This document shows, piece by piece, positions 15,517-24,404 of a stretch of DNA of 64,000 nt. Both the position numbers and the translations under genes were made by a program. The notes beneath the pieces were generated by a model. That model was given only the letters and a program-made list of their open reading frames with translations. It was not told the origin of the DNA and did no database searches. Origin of the DNA: Sandaracinus sp964481145 (GTDB lineage: Bacteria; Myxococcota_A; Polyangia; Polyangiales; Sandaracinaceae); the NCBI GenBank assembly GCA_964481145.1, contig CAYZTA010000009.1:1-64000 (forward strand). Reading direction: 5' to 3'. Numbering within the stretch: position 1 is the stretch's first letter; each line of letters opens with the position of its first letter.

Positions 15517-17024
15517 GGCCTGTTTTCCAGCACGGCATCAATGTAATCCGTGCGGTCGATGAGCTCGAGGGCGGCGCGTTCGGTGAGGCTCACGAGAGGT
15601 TCGGGCCAGAGGCCAATCGAGGTGGTGAAGAGAGAGAGAACGATCACCGGTGCGCAACTCCACGCGGAGATTCGAGGGGAGGGGATTTCGCTCTCGGCAG
15701 TCTGCTCTCGCGGACGAGAATTCGCTCTGGTAAAGAACACCGATTGCCAGATCTTGGTCATCGAGAAGAGCGTGAGCGCGCTCGTGATGAGCGCGATGGC
15801 CACGAGCGCTTCTCGATGTGCTTCGAGCCCCGCATCGATGATGACGAGCTTTGCCCAAAAGCCTGAGAGAGGAGGGATTCCGGCGAGGCTGGCGGCAGGA
15901 ATCGCAAAGAGCCATGCGAGGGCTGGATGCGTTCCGAGGAGGCCTCCGCGGAGGCGGGTCAGGTCACTGGACCCACCGGCCCGCGCGATGAGGCCGGAGA
16001 CGAAAAATAGATTCGATTTCACCAAAATATGATGAACGATGTAAAAGATCCCCGCGGAGAACGCCGCCGCAGAAGGAAAAGCCAAAGGCATGATCATATA
16101 TCCAATCTGACTCACGATATGAAATGACAAAATCGCGCGTATTTCGGAGGACGCCACGGCGCCGAGGACGCCAGTGAGCATCGTGAGGCCTGCGATGACG
16201 GAAAATATCGGAGTCAAAGTCGACATTTCCTCTGCGAAGACGAGGGACATGACACGATAAAGGCTATACACACCGACTTTCGTCAAAAGACCTGCGAGCG
16301 CAGACGAAACCACGATGCTGGAGTTTGGATACGTCGGTGGGAGCCAGAAATAGAGGGGGAATGTCGCGGATTTGAGGCAAAATGCGAAGACGAAGAGCAT
16401 TGCGACCGAAGAGTCATCGGTGTCTTCTCGTGAAGTGCGTATTGCGAGATCAGCGAGATTCAATGTTCCATGTGCGCCATACGTCATCGCGATCGCGAGG
16501 AGCAAGACTGTCGTGGCGATGATATTGAGCACGACATATTTCATCGTTCCGCCGAGTTGACGGGGACGATTGCCGATCACCAAGAGCCCGAACGACGTGA
16601 CGAGCATGACTTCGAACCACACATAGAGATTGAAAAGATCTCCTGTGAGGAACGCGCCGGAGATGCCTCCGAGCATGAACGAAAGGAGTGGGAGAAATAA
16701 CGGCGCTCGCTCGGGGGAGAGGTCGCTGCTCGCGTGTGAGTACACGACGGCAGAGAGGCCAATCACGCCGGTGATCCCGACCATCGCCGAGCTCAAGAGA
16801 TCGGCTACGAATGTGATGCCGAAAGGCGCCGGCCAGCTGCCGAACTGGAGCACGAGATGCCCTCTTCGCAGAGTCATGAACAGACATGCTGCGGATACGA
16901 TGATGAGGCTAAGGGCGCCGACGATCGAAATGGCGAGCTGAAGGAGAGGGCGCCGCCGAACGATCACCGCCGCAGCTCCGCATAGGAGAGGAACGAACAC
17001 TGGCAGTGCGAGGATGAGAGTCAC
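15513..17024 (-). CDS. mrpD: Na+/H+ antiporter subunit D (MrpD/MnhD)
   Basis: A 503-residue proton-pumping-type membrane subunit homologous to complex I NuoM/NuoN. It has about 14 helices, the NLYVWFEVML motif carrying the key glutamate of helix 5, and the KSATFPLYFWLP motif with the conserved lysine. I use the GTG at 17024 (VTLILALPVF), which overlaps the mrpC stop as GTGA. The frame is open upstream to 17360, but that part is the shadow of mrpC and is Arg/Ser-rich. Subunits A and D are thought to carry the ion translocation paths. Confidence 0.93.
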   Translation of the reverse strand: MTLILALPVFVPLLCGAAAVIVRRRPLLQLAISIVGALSLIIVSAACLFMTLRRGHLVLQFGSWPAPFGITFVADLLSSAMVGITGVIGLSAVVYSHASSDLSPERAPLFLPLLSFMLGGISGAFLTGDLFNLYVWFEVMLVTSFGLLVIGNRPRQLGGTMKYVVLNIIATTVLLLAIAMTYGAHGTLNLADLAIRTSREDTDDSSVAMLFVFAFCLKSATFPLYFWLPPTYPNSSIVVSSALAGLLTKVGVYSLYRVMSLVFAEEMSTLTPIFSVIAGLTMLTGVLGAVASSEIRAILSFHIVSQIGYMIMPLAFPSAAAFSAGIFYIVHHILVKSNLFFVSGLIARAGGSSDLTRLRGGLLGTHPALAWLFAIPAASLAGIPPLSGFWAKLVIIDAGLEAHREALVAIALITSALTLFSMTKIWQSVFFTRANSRPREQTAESEIPSPRISAWSCAPVIVLSLFTTSIGLWPEPLVSLTERAALELIDRTDYIDAVLENRP

Positions 17025-17401
17025 GGGGAGCTCGACTCGGCGACGTCTGTCTCGTCCTCCTCCGGAGGAAGCGAATCGACATCGAGTGTGTGCGAATGCT
17101 GAACGAGAGGAACGACGAGCGTGAGAGCAAAGGCGAAGATGGCGAATCCAATGACGATGGCCGTGAGAACGAGCGCTTGAGGGAGAGGATTGGCGACCGT
17201 GCTCGCGGGAATCGCCATCGCGTGCTCTGGAACGAATGAGGGTGTTTGATCGTGGGTGCCCCCGAGGAGGATCACCGCGAGATTGGCCCCGTTTGTCAGC
17301 ATCATTGCACCGAGAAGAATGCGAAATAGATCGCGTGACAAGAGAAGATGCACCGCGCATCCAAGGACGACGCTGGTCAAAAACGTGAAAGAGGTGCTCA
17401 T
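17021..17401 (-). CDS. mrpC: Na+/H+ antiporter subunit C (MrpC/MnhC)
   Basis: A 126-residue NuoK-like protein with three helices. The signature HLLLSRDLFRILLGAMMLTN followed by GANLAVILLGG identifies it, as does DPLPQALVLT-like NPLPQALVLTAIVIGFA. I start at the ATG at 17401, which overlaps the mrpB stop by four bases; the frame upstream to 17548 is the mrpB shadow. The acidic tail (PPEEDETDVAESSSP) is longer than usual. Confidence 0.93.
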   Translation of the reverse strand: MSTSFTFLTSVVLGCAVHLLLSRDLFRILLGAMMLTNGANLAVILLGGTHDQTPSFVPEHAMAIPASTVANPLPQALVLTAIVIGFAIFAFALTLVVPLVQHSHTLDVDSLPPEEDETDVAESSSP

Positions 17402-17820
17402 CCTCGATGCTCCGAAATCAATGGAAGGAGAACCGCGAGACCACTCCCAATCACCGTGAGAAATATGCCGAGATCGAATAAGATAGGCGTTCCAATCGTG
17501 AGGTGACTTCCAAGAGAGTCCACCTCGAGCCAGCCCCCAGTCATCCATGTCGCGCCATGAATTGGCCCGAAAGCCGTGCTCATCAACGCGAGCAAGAGGC
17601 CGATGCCGAGGAGAGCTTCTGGCGCGATGCGAAGTCGAGCGCGGGTGATGGAGGCTCCGTGGGCGTAGGCGTCCAGCACGTAGGCCGCGATGGCCACGAG
17701 ACCTCCTTCGAATCCGCCGCCGAGTGAATCATGACCTCGGAGTGCGATCCAGAACGCGCTGACGAGCATCGGTGGGACGAGCCAACGTGAGGTCGTCTTG
17801 AGGATGAGTGAGGACATCAC
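17398..17820 (-). CDS. mrpB: Na+/H+ antiporter subunit B (MrpB/MnhB)
   Basis: A 140-residue membrane protein with four helices. The MnhB signature (RGHDSLGGGFEGGLV) appears near residue 28, and LGSHLTIGTPILFDLGIFLTV near the end. It has standard length and four-base overlaps with mrpA (17817-17820) and mrpC (17398-17401). Confidence 0.94.
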   Translation of the reverse strand: MMSSLILKTTSRWLVPPMLVSAFWIALRGHDSLGGGFEGGLVAIAAYVLDAYAHGASITRARLRIAPEALLGIGLLLALMSTAFGPIHGATWMTGGWLEVDSLGSHLTIGTPILFDLGIFLTVIGSGLAVLLPLISEHRG

Positions 17821-20099
17821 GCGCGAGGCTCCGAAGTAAAGAGTGCGATCGCACCGAGCGCGGCGGCTCCGAGCACCGTAATTTCTCCAAGCGTGTCGAG
17901 CGCGCGAAAGTCGACCAGGATCGTATTGACGACATTTCGTCCGTGGGCTCGAGGTACGCTCTCTTTCAGGAAATATGCAGGAAGAGAGTCGTCGAGGGGA
18001 GTTGCAACGATATTCGAAAGGAGAACGAAGAAGGTGCTTCCAAAAACGAGCGCGAGCCCACCATCGCGCAGTCGGACTCTCGGCGTGCGCCGCGCGACGG
18101 GTGGCGCGTGAAAGCGTCCGAGCACGAGCGTCACGAGCACGACGAGCAAGGCTTCCACAGCGAACTGTGTGAATGCCACGTCGGGGGCACCGATGATGAC
18201 GAAGACGATCGCCACACCGAATCCGACCATCATCGCGCAGATGAGGGGCACGATCCGTCCTTTCACGAGGACCGCGAGAAAAGCCGCGCTGACCGTCAGG
18301 ATGACGATGGCGAGTTCGAAGGGCTGAGCGGAGAGTTCAATCGATGTATGCGCTTCACCGAGCATGCCGACGGGGAGGAGCGCAGCGCATGCGATGGTCA
18401 CGAAGATATAATCGCGCAGCCTTCCGGTTTGAATGAATCGTGTCACACCGGCGGCGAACAGGGCGAGCGCGTGAAGAAGTGCGTCGTAGATGCGATCGGC
18501 ACGATCTACGAAGAGAACGGGCCATCGTGATCCCAAATCGAGCACTCGAGAGCGTCTTATGTAAATCACCACGCCCGCAATGACGGTGATGGCGCTGAGC
18601 GCGAGCGCCCACTGAAATCCATGCCAGAGTCGGAGCTCGACCGATGTGCGTGGACTTTCCACGACGCGGACGGCTTCCGCGACGAGTTGAGTCGCGGTCC
18701 ATGTATGAAATACACCGAATGCCAAGCTCGCGATCGCGAGGAACGCAGGGCCGATCAAGATCGGTAGATTGGCATCCGTGACTTCCCGTGATTCTGTGGT
18801 GTGGATGCGCCCGAAAAACGTGTGATGAACCACCAAAAGGGCGCCACTGACCGTCAGCGCATTCCCGCCCAGTGCGGCGCTCGTCCAGAGCGGTGCAAAG
18901 CGATCGGCGCCGAGGGTGGTTTGATAAATGAGCTCTTTCCCGATGAATCCGAACATCGGCGGTAAACCCATCATCGCAATTCCAATCACGACAGCGACGG
19001 ATGCCGTTTTTGGCATGGCATGCGCGAGGCCGCCGAGCTCGCGCAGATCACGAGTCCCCGTGTGCTTGTCGACAATGCCAACGATCATGAAGAGAGAGGC
19101 TTTGTAGAGCGCATGCACGACGAGAAAGACGATGACCGCGGTCGAGGCATGCGCCGCTGGCATTCCGAGCATCATGACGAGCGCGCCAAGTGCGATGACG
19201 GTGGTCTCGGCCAGGACGCTTTTGAGGTCGTTCTGCCGTAAGACACGGGTTGATGCGAGCGCGACTGTGGTTGCGCCGGAAAGCCCCAGGAGCAATGTCC
19301 AGTCGTCGGTTCCTCCGAGGACGGGTCGCAAGCGCAAGAGTAGATAAATGCCCGCGTTCACCATCGTGGCGGAGTGGAGATAGGCACTCGCTGGCGTGGG
19401 TGCCGCCATGGCGTTGGGAAGCCAGAAATGAAATGGAAAGATCGCGGATTTGGTGAAGGCGCCGAGCGCGATCAGGGTGAGAATCCAGACATGATGTGAT
19501 TCGGATTCGAATGAGACTCGATCGATGATGGCCGTTAGCTCTCGAGTTCCTGCGTCGTGAGAGAGAAGCAAAAGACCTACGAGGAGCGCCAAACCGCCGC
19601 CCGACGTCACGAGCCATGCTTGTCGTGCGTTTCGAACGGCTTCGGGTTTTTCATACGATGTCGCGATGAGGAGATACGATGTGACGCTCGTGAGCTCCCA
19701 GAACACGAAGAGCACGATCACGTCGTTCGCGAGGACGAGCCCGAGCATCGAGCCCATGAACACGAAGAGATTCGCGAAGAATGCGTCACGCCGCGAAGGC
19801 GTGATGCCGTAGGCACCCGCGTAGATCACGATCAATGTGCCGATGCCTGTGACGAGGAGCGCGAAGAGCAGGCTCAGACCATCGAGATGGAGCGCGAGCC
19901 GAACATCCAAGCGAGGAACCCAAGGCAGGACCTCATCGGTGGGAGGCCCTGTGGGTAGGGCGGGAATCGCGGAGCCCAACCACACGAAGACGGCTGTTGG
20001 AACCAGTGCAATCGCCCATGTCGCCTTCTGACCAAGGACTCGATACGTCACTGGCCAGAGTACGGCGCACGACAAAATCGCGAAGATCGCCCACCACAT
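17817..20099 (-). CDS. mrpA: Na+/H+ antiporter subunit A (MrpA/MnhA)
   Basis: A 760-residue first subunit of the Mrp antiporter. The N-terminal ~480 residues are NuoL-like, with LHLDGLSLLFALLVTGIGTL, FWELTSVTSYLLIA (key glutamate) and KSAIFPFHFWLPNAM (key lysine). The C-terminal ~200 residues carry the DUF4040/MbhE-like helices unique to MrpA, including APDVAFTQFAVEALLVVLVT and LDTLGEITVLGAAALGA. It starts the seven-gene set mrpABCDEFG, which supports Na+ extrusion and pH homeostasis at the expense of the proton gradient. msrA lies 60 bp upstream on the same strand. Confidence 0.96.
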   Translation of the reverse strand: MWWAIFAILSCAVLWPVTYRVLGQKATWAIALVPTAVFVWLGSAIPALPTGPPTDEVLPWVPRLDVRLALHLDGLSLLFALLVTGIGTLIVIYAGAYGITPSRRDAFFANLFVFMGSMLGLVLANDVIVLFVFWELTSVTSYLLIATSYEKPEAVRNARQAWLVTSGGGLALLVGLLLLSHDAGTRELTAIIDRVSFESESHHVWILTLIALGAFTKSAIFPFHFWLPNAMAAPTPASAYLHSATMVNAGIYLLLRLRPVLGGTDDWTLLLGLSGATTVALASTRVLRQNDLKSVLAETTVIALGALVMMLGMPAAHASTAVIVFLVVHALYKASLFMIVGIVDKHTGTRDLRELGGLAHAMPKTASVAVVIGIAMMGLPPMFGFIGKELIYQTTLGADRFAPLWTSAALGGNALTVSGALLVVHHTFFGRIHTTESREVTDANLPILIGPAFLAIASLAFGVFHTWTATQLVAEAVRVVESPRTSVELRLWHGFQWALALSAITVIAGVVIYIRRSRVLDLGSRWPVLFVDRADRIYDALLHALALFAAGVTRFIQTGRLRDYIFVTIACAALLPVGMLGEAHTSIELSAQPFELAIVILTVSAAFLAVLVKGRIVPLICAMMVGFGVAIVFVIIGAPDVAFTQFAVEALLVVLVTLVLGRFHAPPVARRTPRVRLRDGGLALVFGSTFFVLLSNIVATPLDDSLPAYFLKESVPRAHGRNVVNTILVDFRALDTLGEITVLGAAALGAIALFTSEPRA

Positions 20100-20159
20100 G
20101 TGTTCGGACGAACGTAGGGACCGCGGGCCGCCTCGAAAGCACGAGGGGGTCGCGTCGGT

Positions 20160-20756
20160 TTATTTTTCGGCGAGGCCACTGGGGCACGAGACACCCGTAC
20201 CGCCCAGACCGCAATAACCACTGGGATTTTTTGCGAGATATTGCTGGTGGTCGTCTTCCGCGTAGGTAAAGGGCGGCGCGTCCTTGATTTCGGTTGTGAT
20301 GGCACCATACCCCGCCGCGCGAAGGGCGGATTCGTATGCTTCTTTGCTCGCGATGGCCGCGCGTTTTTGTTCGGGAGAATGGACGTAGATGCCCGAGCGA
20401 TACTGAGTGCCGACGTCGTTTCCCTGGCGCATGCCTTGCGTCGGGTCGTGACTTTCCCAAAACACGTTGAGCAAGGTCTCGTACGAGACTTGCGATGGAT
20501 CGTAGACGACACGCACGACCTCAGCGTGCCCTGTGCGGCCCGAGCAAACGTCGCGATAGGTGGGGTTTGCTGTGTGGCCTGCGGCGTAGCCGACGGAGGT
20601 GCTGAACACTCCGGGCAGTTTCCAAAACTTTTTTTCTGCGCCCCAGAAGCAACCGAGTCCAAACATGGCCAGCTCGGTGCCCTCCGGAAAAGGAGGCAAG
20701 AGCGGCGTACCAAGGACGAAATGGTTCGAAGCCACGGGCATCTTCTGGGAGATCAT
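20160..20756 (-). CDS. msrA: Peptide-methionine (S)-S-oxide reductase MsrA
   Basis: This enzyme reduces the S-epimer of methionine sulfoxide in oxidised proteins. The 198-residue product has the catalytic GCFWGAEKKFW, the family segments GYAAGHT and GHAEVVRVVYDP, and SHDPTQGMRQGNDVGTQYRS. A resolving cysteine pair lies in GYCGLGGTGVSC near the C-terminus. I chose the ATG at 20756; the next ATG at 20741 is also possible. The frame continues upstream to 21323 only as an Arg-rich shadow of the ABC transporter gene. Confidence 0.95.
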   Translation of the reverse strand: MISQKMPVASNHFVLGTPLLPPFPEGTELAMFGLGCFWGAEKKFWKLPGVFSTSVGYAAGHTANPTYRDVCSGRTGHAEVVRVVYDPSQVSYETLLNVFWESHDPTQGMRQGNDVGTQYRSGIYVHSPEQKRAAIASKEAYESALRAAGYGAITTEIKDAPPFTYAEDDHQQYLAKNPSGYCGLGGTGVSCPSGLAEK

Positions 20757-20809
20757 GGTCTCTATCTTCGAACCACTCAGAGAGTTCGGCAAGTCGCCGA
20801 TGAACGGGT

Positions 20810-22573
20810 TTATCCGAGGCTCGTGAGTTGGTGTTCGACGAGGCGCCGGTAAAGGCCGTTTTCGGTCATGAGGGCGCTGTGCTTGCCTGCTTGTACGATC
20901 CTTCCGGCTTCGATGACGAGCACGCGATCCGCATCGCGAACGGTCGAGAGGCGGTGTGCGATGATGAGGGTCGTGCGTCCTTTCATCAGTCGATCGAGGG
21001 CTTCTTTGACGAGATGCTCGCTTTCGGCATCGAGCGCGCTCGTGGCCTCGTCGAGGACCAAGATGCGCGGATCTTTGAGGACAGCCCGTGCGATCGCGAT
21101 TCGCTGTTTTTGGCCCCCCGAGAGTTGGACTCCACGCTCGCCGACCTCGGTTTCGTAACGACTTGGAAAGCGTGTGATGAAGTCGTGTGCGTTTGCGATG
21201 CGTGCCGCCGCCTCGACGTCGGCCATGTCCGCGGTGGGGCGCGCGTATCGGATGTTTTCGAGGATGCTCGTGGAGAAAAGAATCGGCTCTTGTGCGACTG
21301 TGCCGACTTGCCTGCGGAGCCACTCGGGATCGAGTTCGCGCAGGTCGTGTCCGTCGAGTCGAATCTGCCCTTCGGTGGGGTCGTAGAGGCGAGTGAGAAG
21401 CGAGGCGAGCGTCGATTTTCCGGCGCCGCTCGGGCCCACGAGCGCCACGATTTCGCCAGGCGCGACGGTGAGCTCGAGTGCGTCGAGGACGCGCACGTCG
21501 GGCCTCGTTGGATACGCGAAGAAGACGCGCTCGAAGTGGAGCTCACCACGGATGGAGGGAAGTGTGGCGCCCCCGTGTGGCGGAATGGAGGGTTGTCTTC
21601 GAAGGAGCTCGAAGATGCGCTCGGCTGCTCCGGTGGCTTTGGTGAGCTCGGCGTAGAGATCGGTGAGCGCGCCCATCGAGAAGGCGACCATCATCGTATA
21701 GACGAGGAACGACGTGAGATCGCCGATGGACATCTCGGACGCGAGGACCATCTTGCCGCCGTACCAGAGGACGAGCGTGATCACGGCGAAGCCAGCGGTG
21801 CTGACCGAAGACATGAAGAACGCCGCGACGTGGATGCGTCGCGCCTGGAGCTCATAGGCGCGTTCGACTGCGGCTGAGTATCGATCGACTTCTGTCCGTT
21901 CGGCGACGAACGCACGAACCGTGCGGATGCCAGAGAGCGTCTCTTCGGCGACGGCACTTGCGTCGGCGAGTGCGTCCTGTGCTTGGCGTGCGAGTCGGCG
22001 CAGCGCGCGTCCCCATGTCACGGCGCCCAGAGCGATGGGTGGGAGCACGCAGAGCATGATGAGTGTGAGCCTTGGAGACGTGTAGAAGAGAAGTGTGAAC
22101 CCACCGAAGATCGTGGCGGCATTTCGGAGCGCCATCGAGATGTTCACGCTGACGGCGTTTTGGAGAATCGTGGTGTCGGAGGCGAGTCGTGATTGAAGCG
22201 CGCCTGTGCGTTCTCCATCAAAAAAGCCGATTTCTTGTTCGAGCAGGCGAGCGAAGAGCGTGCGTCGCAAGTCGGTGACGATGCGTTCTCCGGTCCTCGT
22301 GAAGAGCACGTATCGAAGCCCTGTCGCGAGCGCTTGAACGATGATGACGACGCCCATGAGCATCGCGACATGATCGATGGAAGGGCCAGAAGCGTTGCCG
22401 TCGAGCGCTTGATCGAGAAGGAGGCGAATCGCTTGCGGATAGACGAGGGTTGCGCCACTCGCGATGGCGAGGAAGAAAGTTCCGAGCGCAAGCGGCCGCC
22501 ATTGTCCTCGCGCCAAACGAAGCACGTTTCTCACGGGGACAGGATTCTGATATGTGGCATCTCGCAATTTCAC
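20810..22573 (-). CDS. ABC transporter, fused permease/ATPase (MsbA-like exporter)
   Basis: A 587-residue half-transporter that would act as a homodimer in the inner membrane. Residues 20-310 form the six-helix ABC transporter type 1 domain. The nucleotide-binding domain follows: Walker A VGPSGAGKST, Q-loop VAQEPILFS, signature LSGGQKQRIAIARA, Walker B ILVLDEATSALD and switch His in IIAHRLST. A GTG start at 22573 is preceded by AGGAGGAA with good spacing. Substrate cannot be told; lipid or drug export is usual for this class. It diverges from the polX-like gene. Confidence 0.92.
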   Translation of the reverse strand: MKLRDATYQNPVPVRNVLRLARGQWRPLALGTFFLAIASGATLVYPQAIRLLLDQALDGNASGPSIDHVAMLMGVVIIVQALATGLRYVLFTRTGERIVTDLRRTLFARLLEQEIGFFDGERTGALQSRLASDTTILQNAVSVNISMALRNAATIFGGFTLLFYTSPRLTLIMLCVLPPIALGAVTWGRALRRLARQAQDALADASAVAEETLSGIRTVRAFVAERTEVDRYSAAVERAYELQARRIHVAAFFMSSVSTAGFAVITLVLWYGGKMVLASEMSIGDLTSFLVYTMMVAFSMGALTDLYAELTKATGAAERIFELLRRQPSIPPHGGATLPSIRGELHFERVFFAYPTRPDVRVLDALELTVAPGEIVALVGPSGAGKSTLASLLTRLYDPTEGQIRLDGHDLRELDPEWLRRQVGTVAQEPILFSTSILENIRYARPTADMADVEAAARIANAHDFITRFPSRYETEVGERGVQLSGGQKQRIAIARAVLKDPRILVLDEATSALDAESEHLVKEALDRLMKGRTTLIIAHRLSTVRDADRVLVIEAGRIVQAGKHSALMTENGLYRRLVEHQLTSLG

Positions 22574-22664
22574 GGAAGATTCCTCCTACCCGTGTAATTC
22601 GTCTTATTGCAAGGGTTTCTTCGAGCGCCTGTGATTTTTCGTTGAAGATGACAAATTGCACTTC

Positions 22665-24311
22665 ATGGATCAGCGTCGCGTGTCGGAGGTCTTGAATCGT
22701 TTGGCGTTTGCGCGCGAACTGCTCGAAGGTGCATCGCGCGAATCGAAGGCGTTCGCCCATGCTGCGCGCGTCATTCGTGGGCTGCCGGGTGATTTGCGCT
22801 CGATGCTCGCGAGCGGTGAGCTCACGCGGGTGCGTGGCATCGGTGCATCGACCCGCAAGATCGTGCGCGAGGTCCTCGAGGGACGCGAACCGACTCTGCT
22901 CGTGGAGCTCGAAGCCCAGATCCCTCCCGGGATTTTTGCGATTCGTCGGATCCAAGGGCTCGGCCCTGCGAAGATACGGAAGCTCTGGCAGGAATTGGGG
23001 ATCACGACCGTGGGCGAACTCGAGCACGCATGTCTCGAGAATCGACTCGTCTTGCTCGAAGGGTTTGGAAAGAAGACGCAAGCCAACGCGCTCGAAGCGA
23101 TCGCTGCGATGGAGCGCGCCGAAGGCGTGCTCTTGCGTAGCCGCGCGATGGAGGTGGCGACACCGCTCGTGGCGAGTCTCGTGGCGCGCGGGATCCGAGC
23201 TGAGATACTTGGTGATCTACGACGCGGCAAAGAGCTCGTGACGGACCTCGCGATCGTCGTGGTCGGTGATGAGCCTCTCGACGACGTGCAATGCGACGTG
23301 CGAAGGACCGATGATGCGCGGTTTGGTGTCATCGCCGTGCTCGGGACCGCGGCGCGAGAACATATCGATGCGCTTCGCGCGCACGCCACGATGAAAGGTT
23401 TCGATCTTCGTGACGAAGGTCTGTTCGACCCCGTGGGGAAACTCGTTCCGTGCGCTGACGAAAGCGCGCTCTACGCCGCACTCGGCCTCGTGACGACACC
23501 CCCCGAGCGTCGCGAAAAAGACGTTCCGCTCGTAAGCATCGGCAAGGTCGTGCCGCGTCTCATCGAGCTACGTGATCTGCGCGGCGCTCTTCACAATCAC
23601 ACGATCGAGAGTGATGGGACGGGAACGCTCGAGGAGATGCGCGCTGCTGCGATCGCGATGGAGCTCGAATACCTGGGCATCTCGGACCACAGTCAAAGCG
23701 CGAACTACGCGCGTGGCCTTTCTCCAGAGGCGTTGCGCGCGCAAATCGCGACGCTGGCGAAACTTCGCGGCACCTCCGAGGGATGCGTTCTGCTGACCGG
23801 CGTCGAGAGCGATATTCTCGAAGACGGGCAGCTCGATTACGACGATGACGTGCTCAGAGGGCTCGAGATCGTCATTGCGTCCGTGCACAAGCGACATGGG
23901 CTCGATCGCGAGACGACGACCGCTCGAATGGTGAGGGCTGCGAAGAACCCCTTCACGGACGTGTTGGGTCATCCGACGGGGCGCCTTTTGCTTGGACGCG
24001 CGCCCAACGACTTCGATGTCGCGGCGATGCTCGAAGCGGCTGCCGAAAGCGGTTGCGCGGTCGAGCTGAATGCGAGTCCGCATCGGCTGGATCTGAATGA
24101 CATCCAGTGCGCGATGGCCAAAGAGCGTGGCGTGCTCGTTTCGATTGCAGCGGACGCTCATGCGCCCTCGGAGCTCATGCAACTCGAGCACGGGATCGCC
24201 ATCGCACGGCGCGCGGGGCTCACGCCTGATGATGTGTTGAACTGTATGCCGCTCAATGAGCTTCGCACGTGGCTCGCCGAGCGACGAAATCGACAGGGCG
24301 TGTTGAGATGA
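22665..24311 (+). CDS. polX: PolX-family protein with PHP phosphoesterase domain and degraded polymerase site
   Basis: A 548-residue protein in the bacterial DNA polymerase X/PHP layout. The N-terminal part has helix-hairpin-helix motifs (LTRVRGIGASTRKIV, IRRIQGLGPAKIRKLW). The palm motif normally reads GSxRRGxExxxDxDxL; here it reads GDLRRGKELVTDLAIVV near residue 183, so the second catalytic aspartate is alanine. The PHP domain looks intact: LHNHTIESDGTG, LGISDHS, GVESDI, VIASVHKRHG, VLGHPTGRLL, VELNASPHRLD and IAADAHAP supply metal-binding His/Asp/Glu. The protein probably keeps 3'-5' exonuclease or phosphoesterase activity without polymerase activity. Start: ATG 22665; a TTG at 22656 would add three residues. 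Confidence 0.88.
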   Translation: MDQRRVSEVLNRLAFARELLEGASRESKAFAHAARVIRGLPGDLRSMLASGELTRVRGIGASTRKIVREVLEGREPTLLVELEAQIPPGIFAIRRIQGLGPAKIRKLWQELGITTVGELEHACLENRLVLLEGFGKKTQANALEAIAAMERAEGVLLRSRAMEVATPLVASLVARGIRAEILGDLRRGKELVTDLAIVVVGDEPLDDVQCDVRRTDDARFGVIAVLGTAAREHIDALRAHATMKGFDLRDEGLFDPVGKLVPCADESALYAALGLVTTPPERREKDVPLVSIGKVVPRLIELRDLRGALHNHTIESDGTGTLEEMRAAAIAMELEYLGISDHSQSANYARGLSPEALRAQIATLAKLRGTSEGCVLLTGVESDILEDGQLDYDDDVLRGLEIVIASVHKRHGLDRETTTARMVRAAKNPFTDVLGHPTGRLLLGRAPNDFDVAAMLEAAAESGCAVELNASPHRLDLNDIQCAMAKERGVLVSIAADAHAPSELMQLEHGIAIARRAGLTPDDVLNCMPLNELRTWLAERRNRQGVLR

Positions 24312-24404
24312 GAGGCCGGTTGGATACTGGACCGAACGCGCGATGAGGACACAATCTGCGCAACTTCGTCGCTCTCACCCAGCTCCTACGCTCGTCTACT
24401 GATC

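Noticed and set aside
17025..17360. N-terminal extension of MrpD in frame
   Set aside because: Overlaps mrpC in another frame, not hydrophobic, and the GTGA overlap start at 17024 fits the operon pattern.
20757..21323. N-terminal extension of MsrA in frame
   Set aside because: Arg/Ser-rich, within the ABC transporter gene in another frame; MsrA homology starts after 20756.
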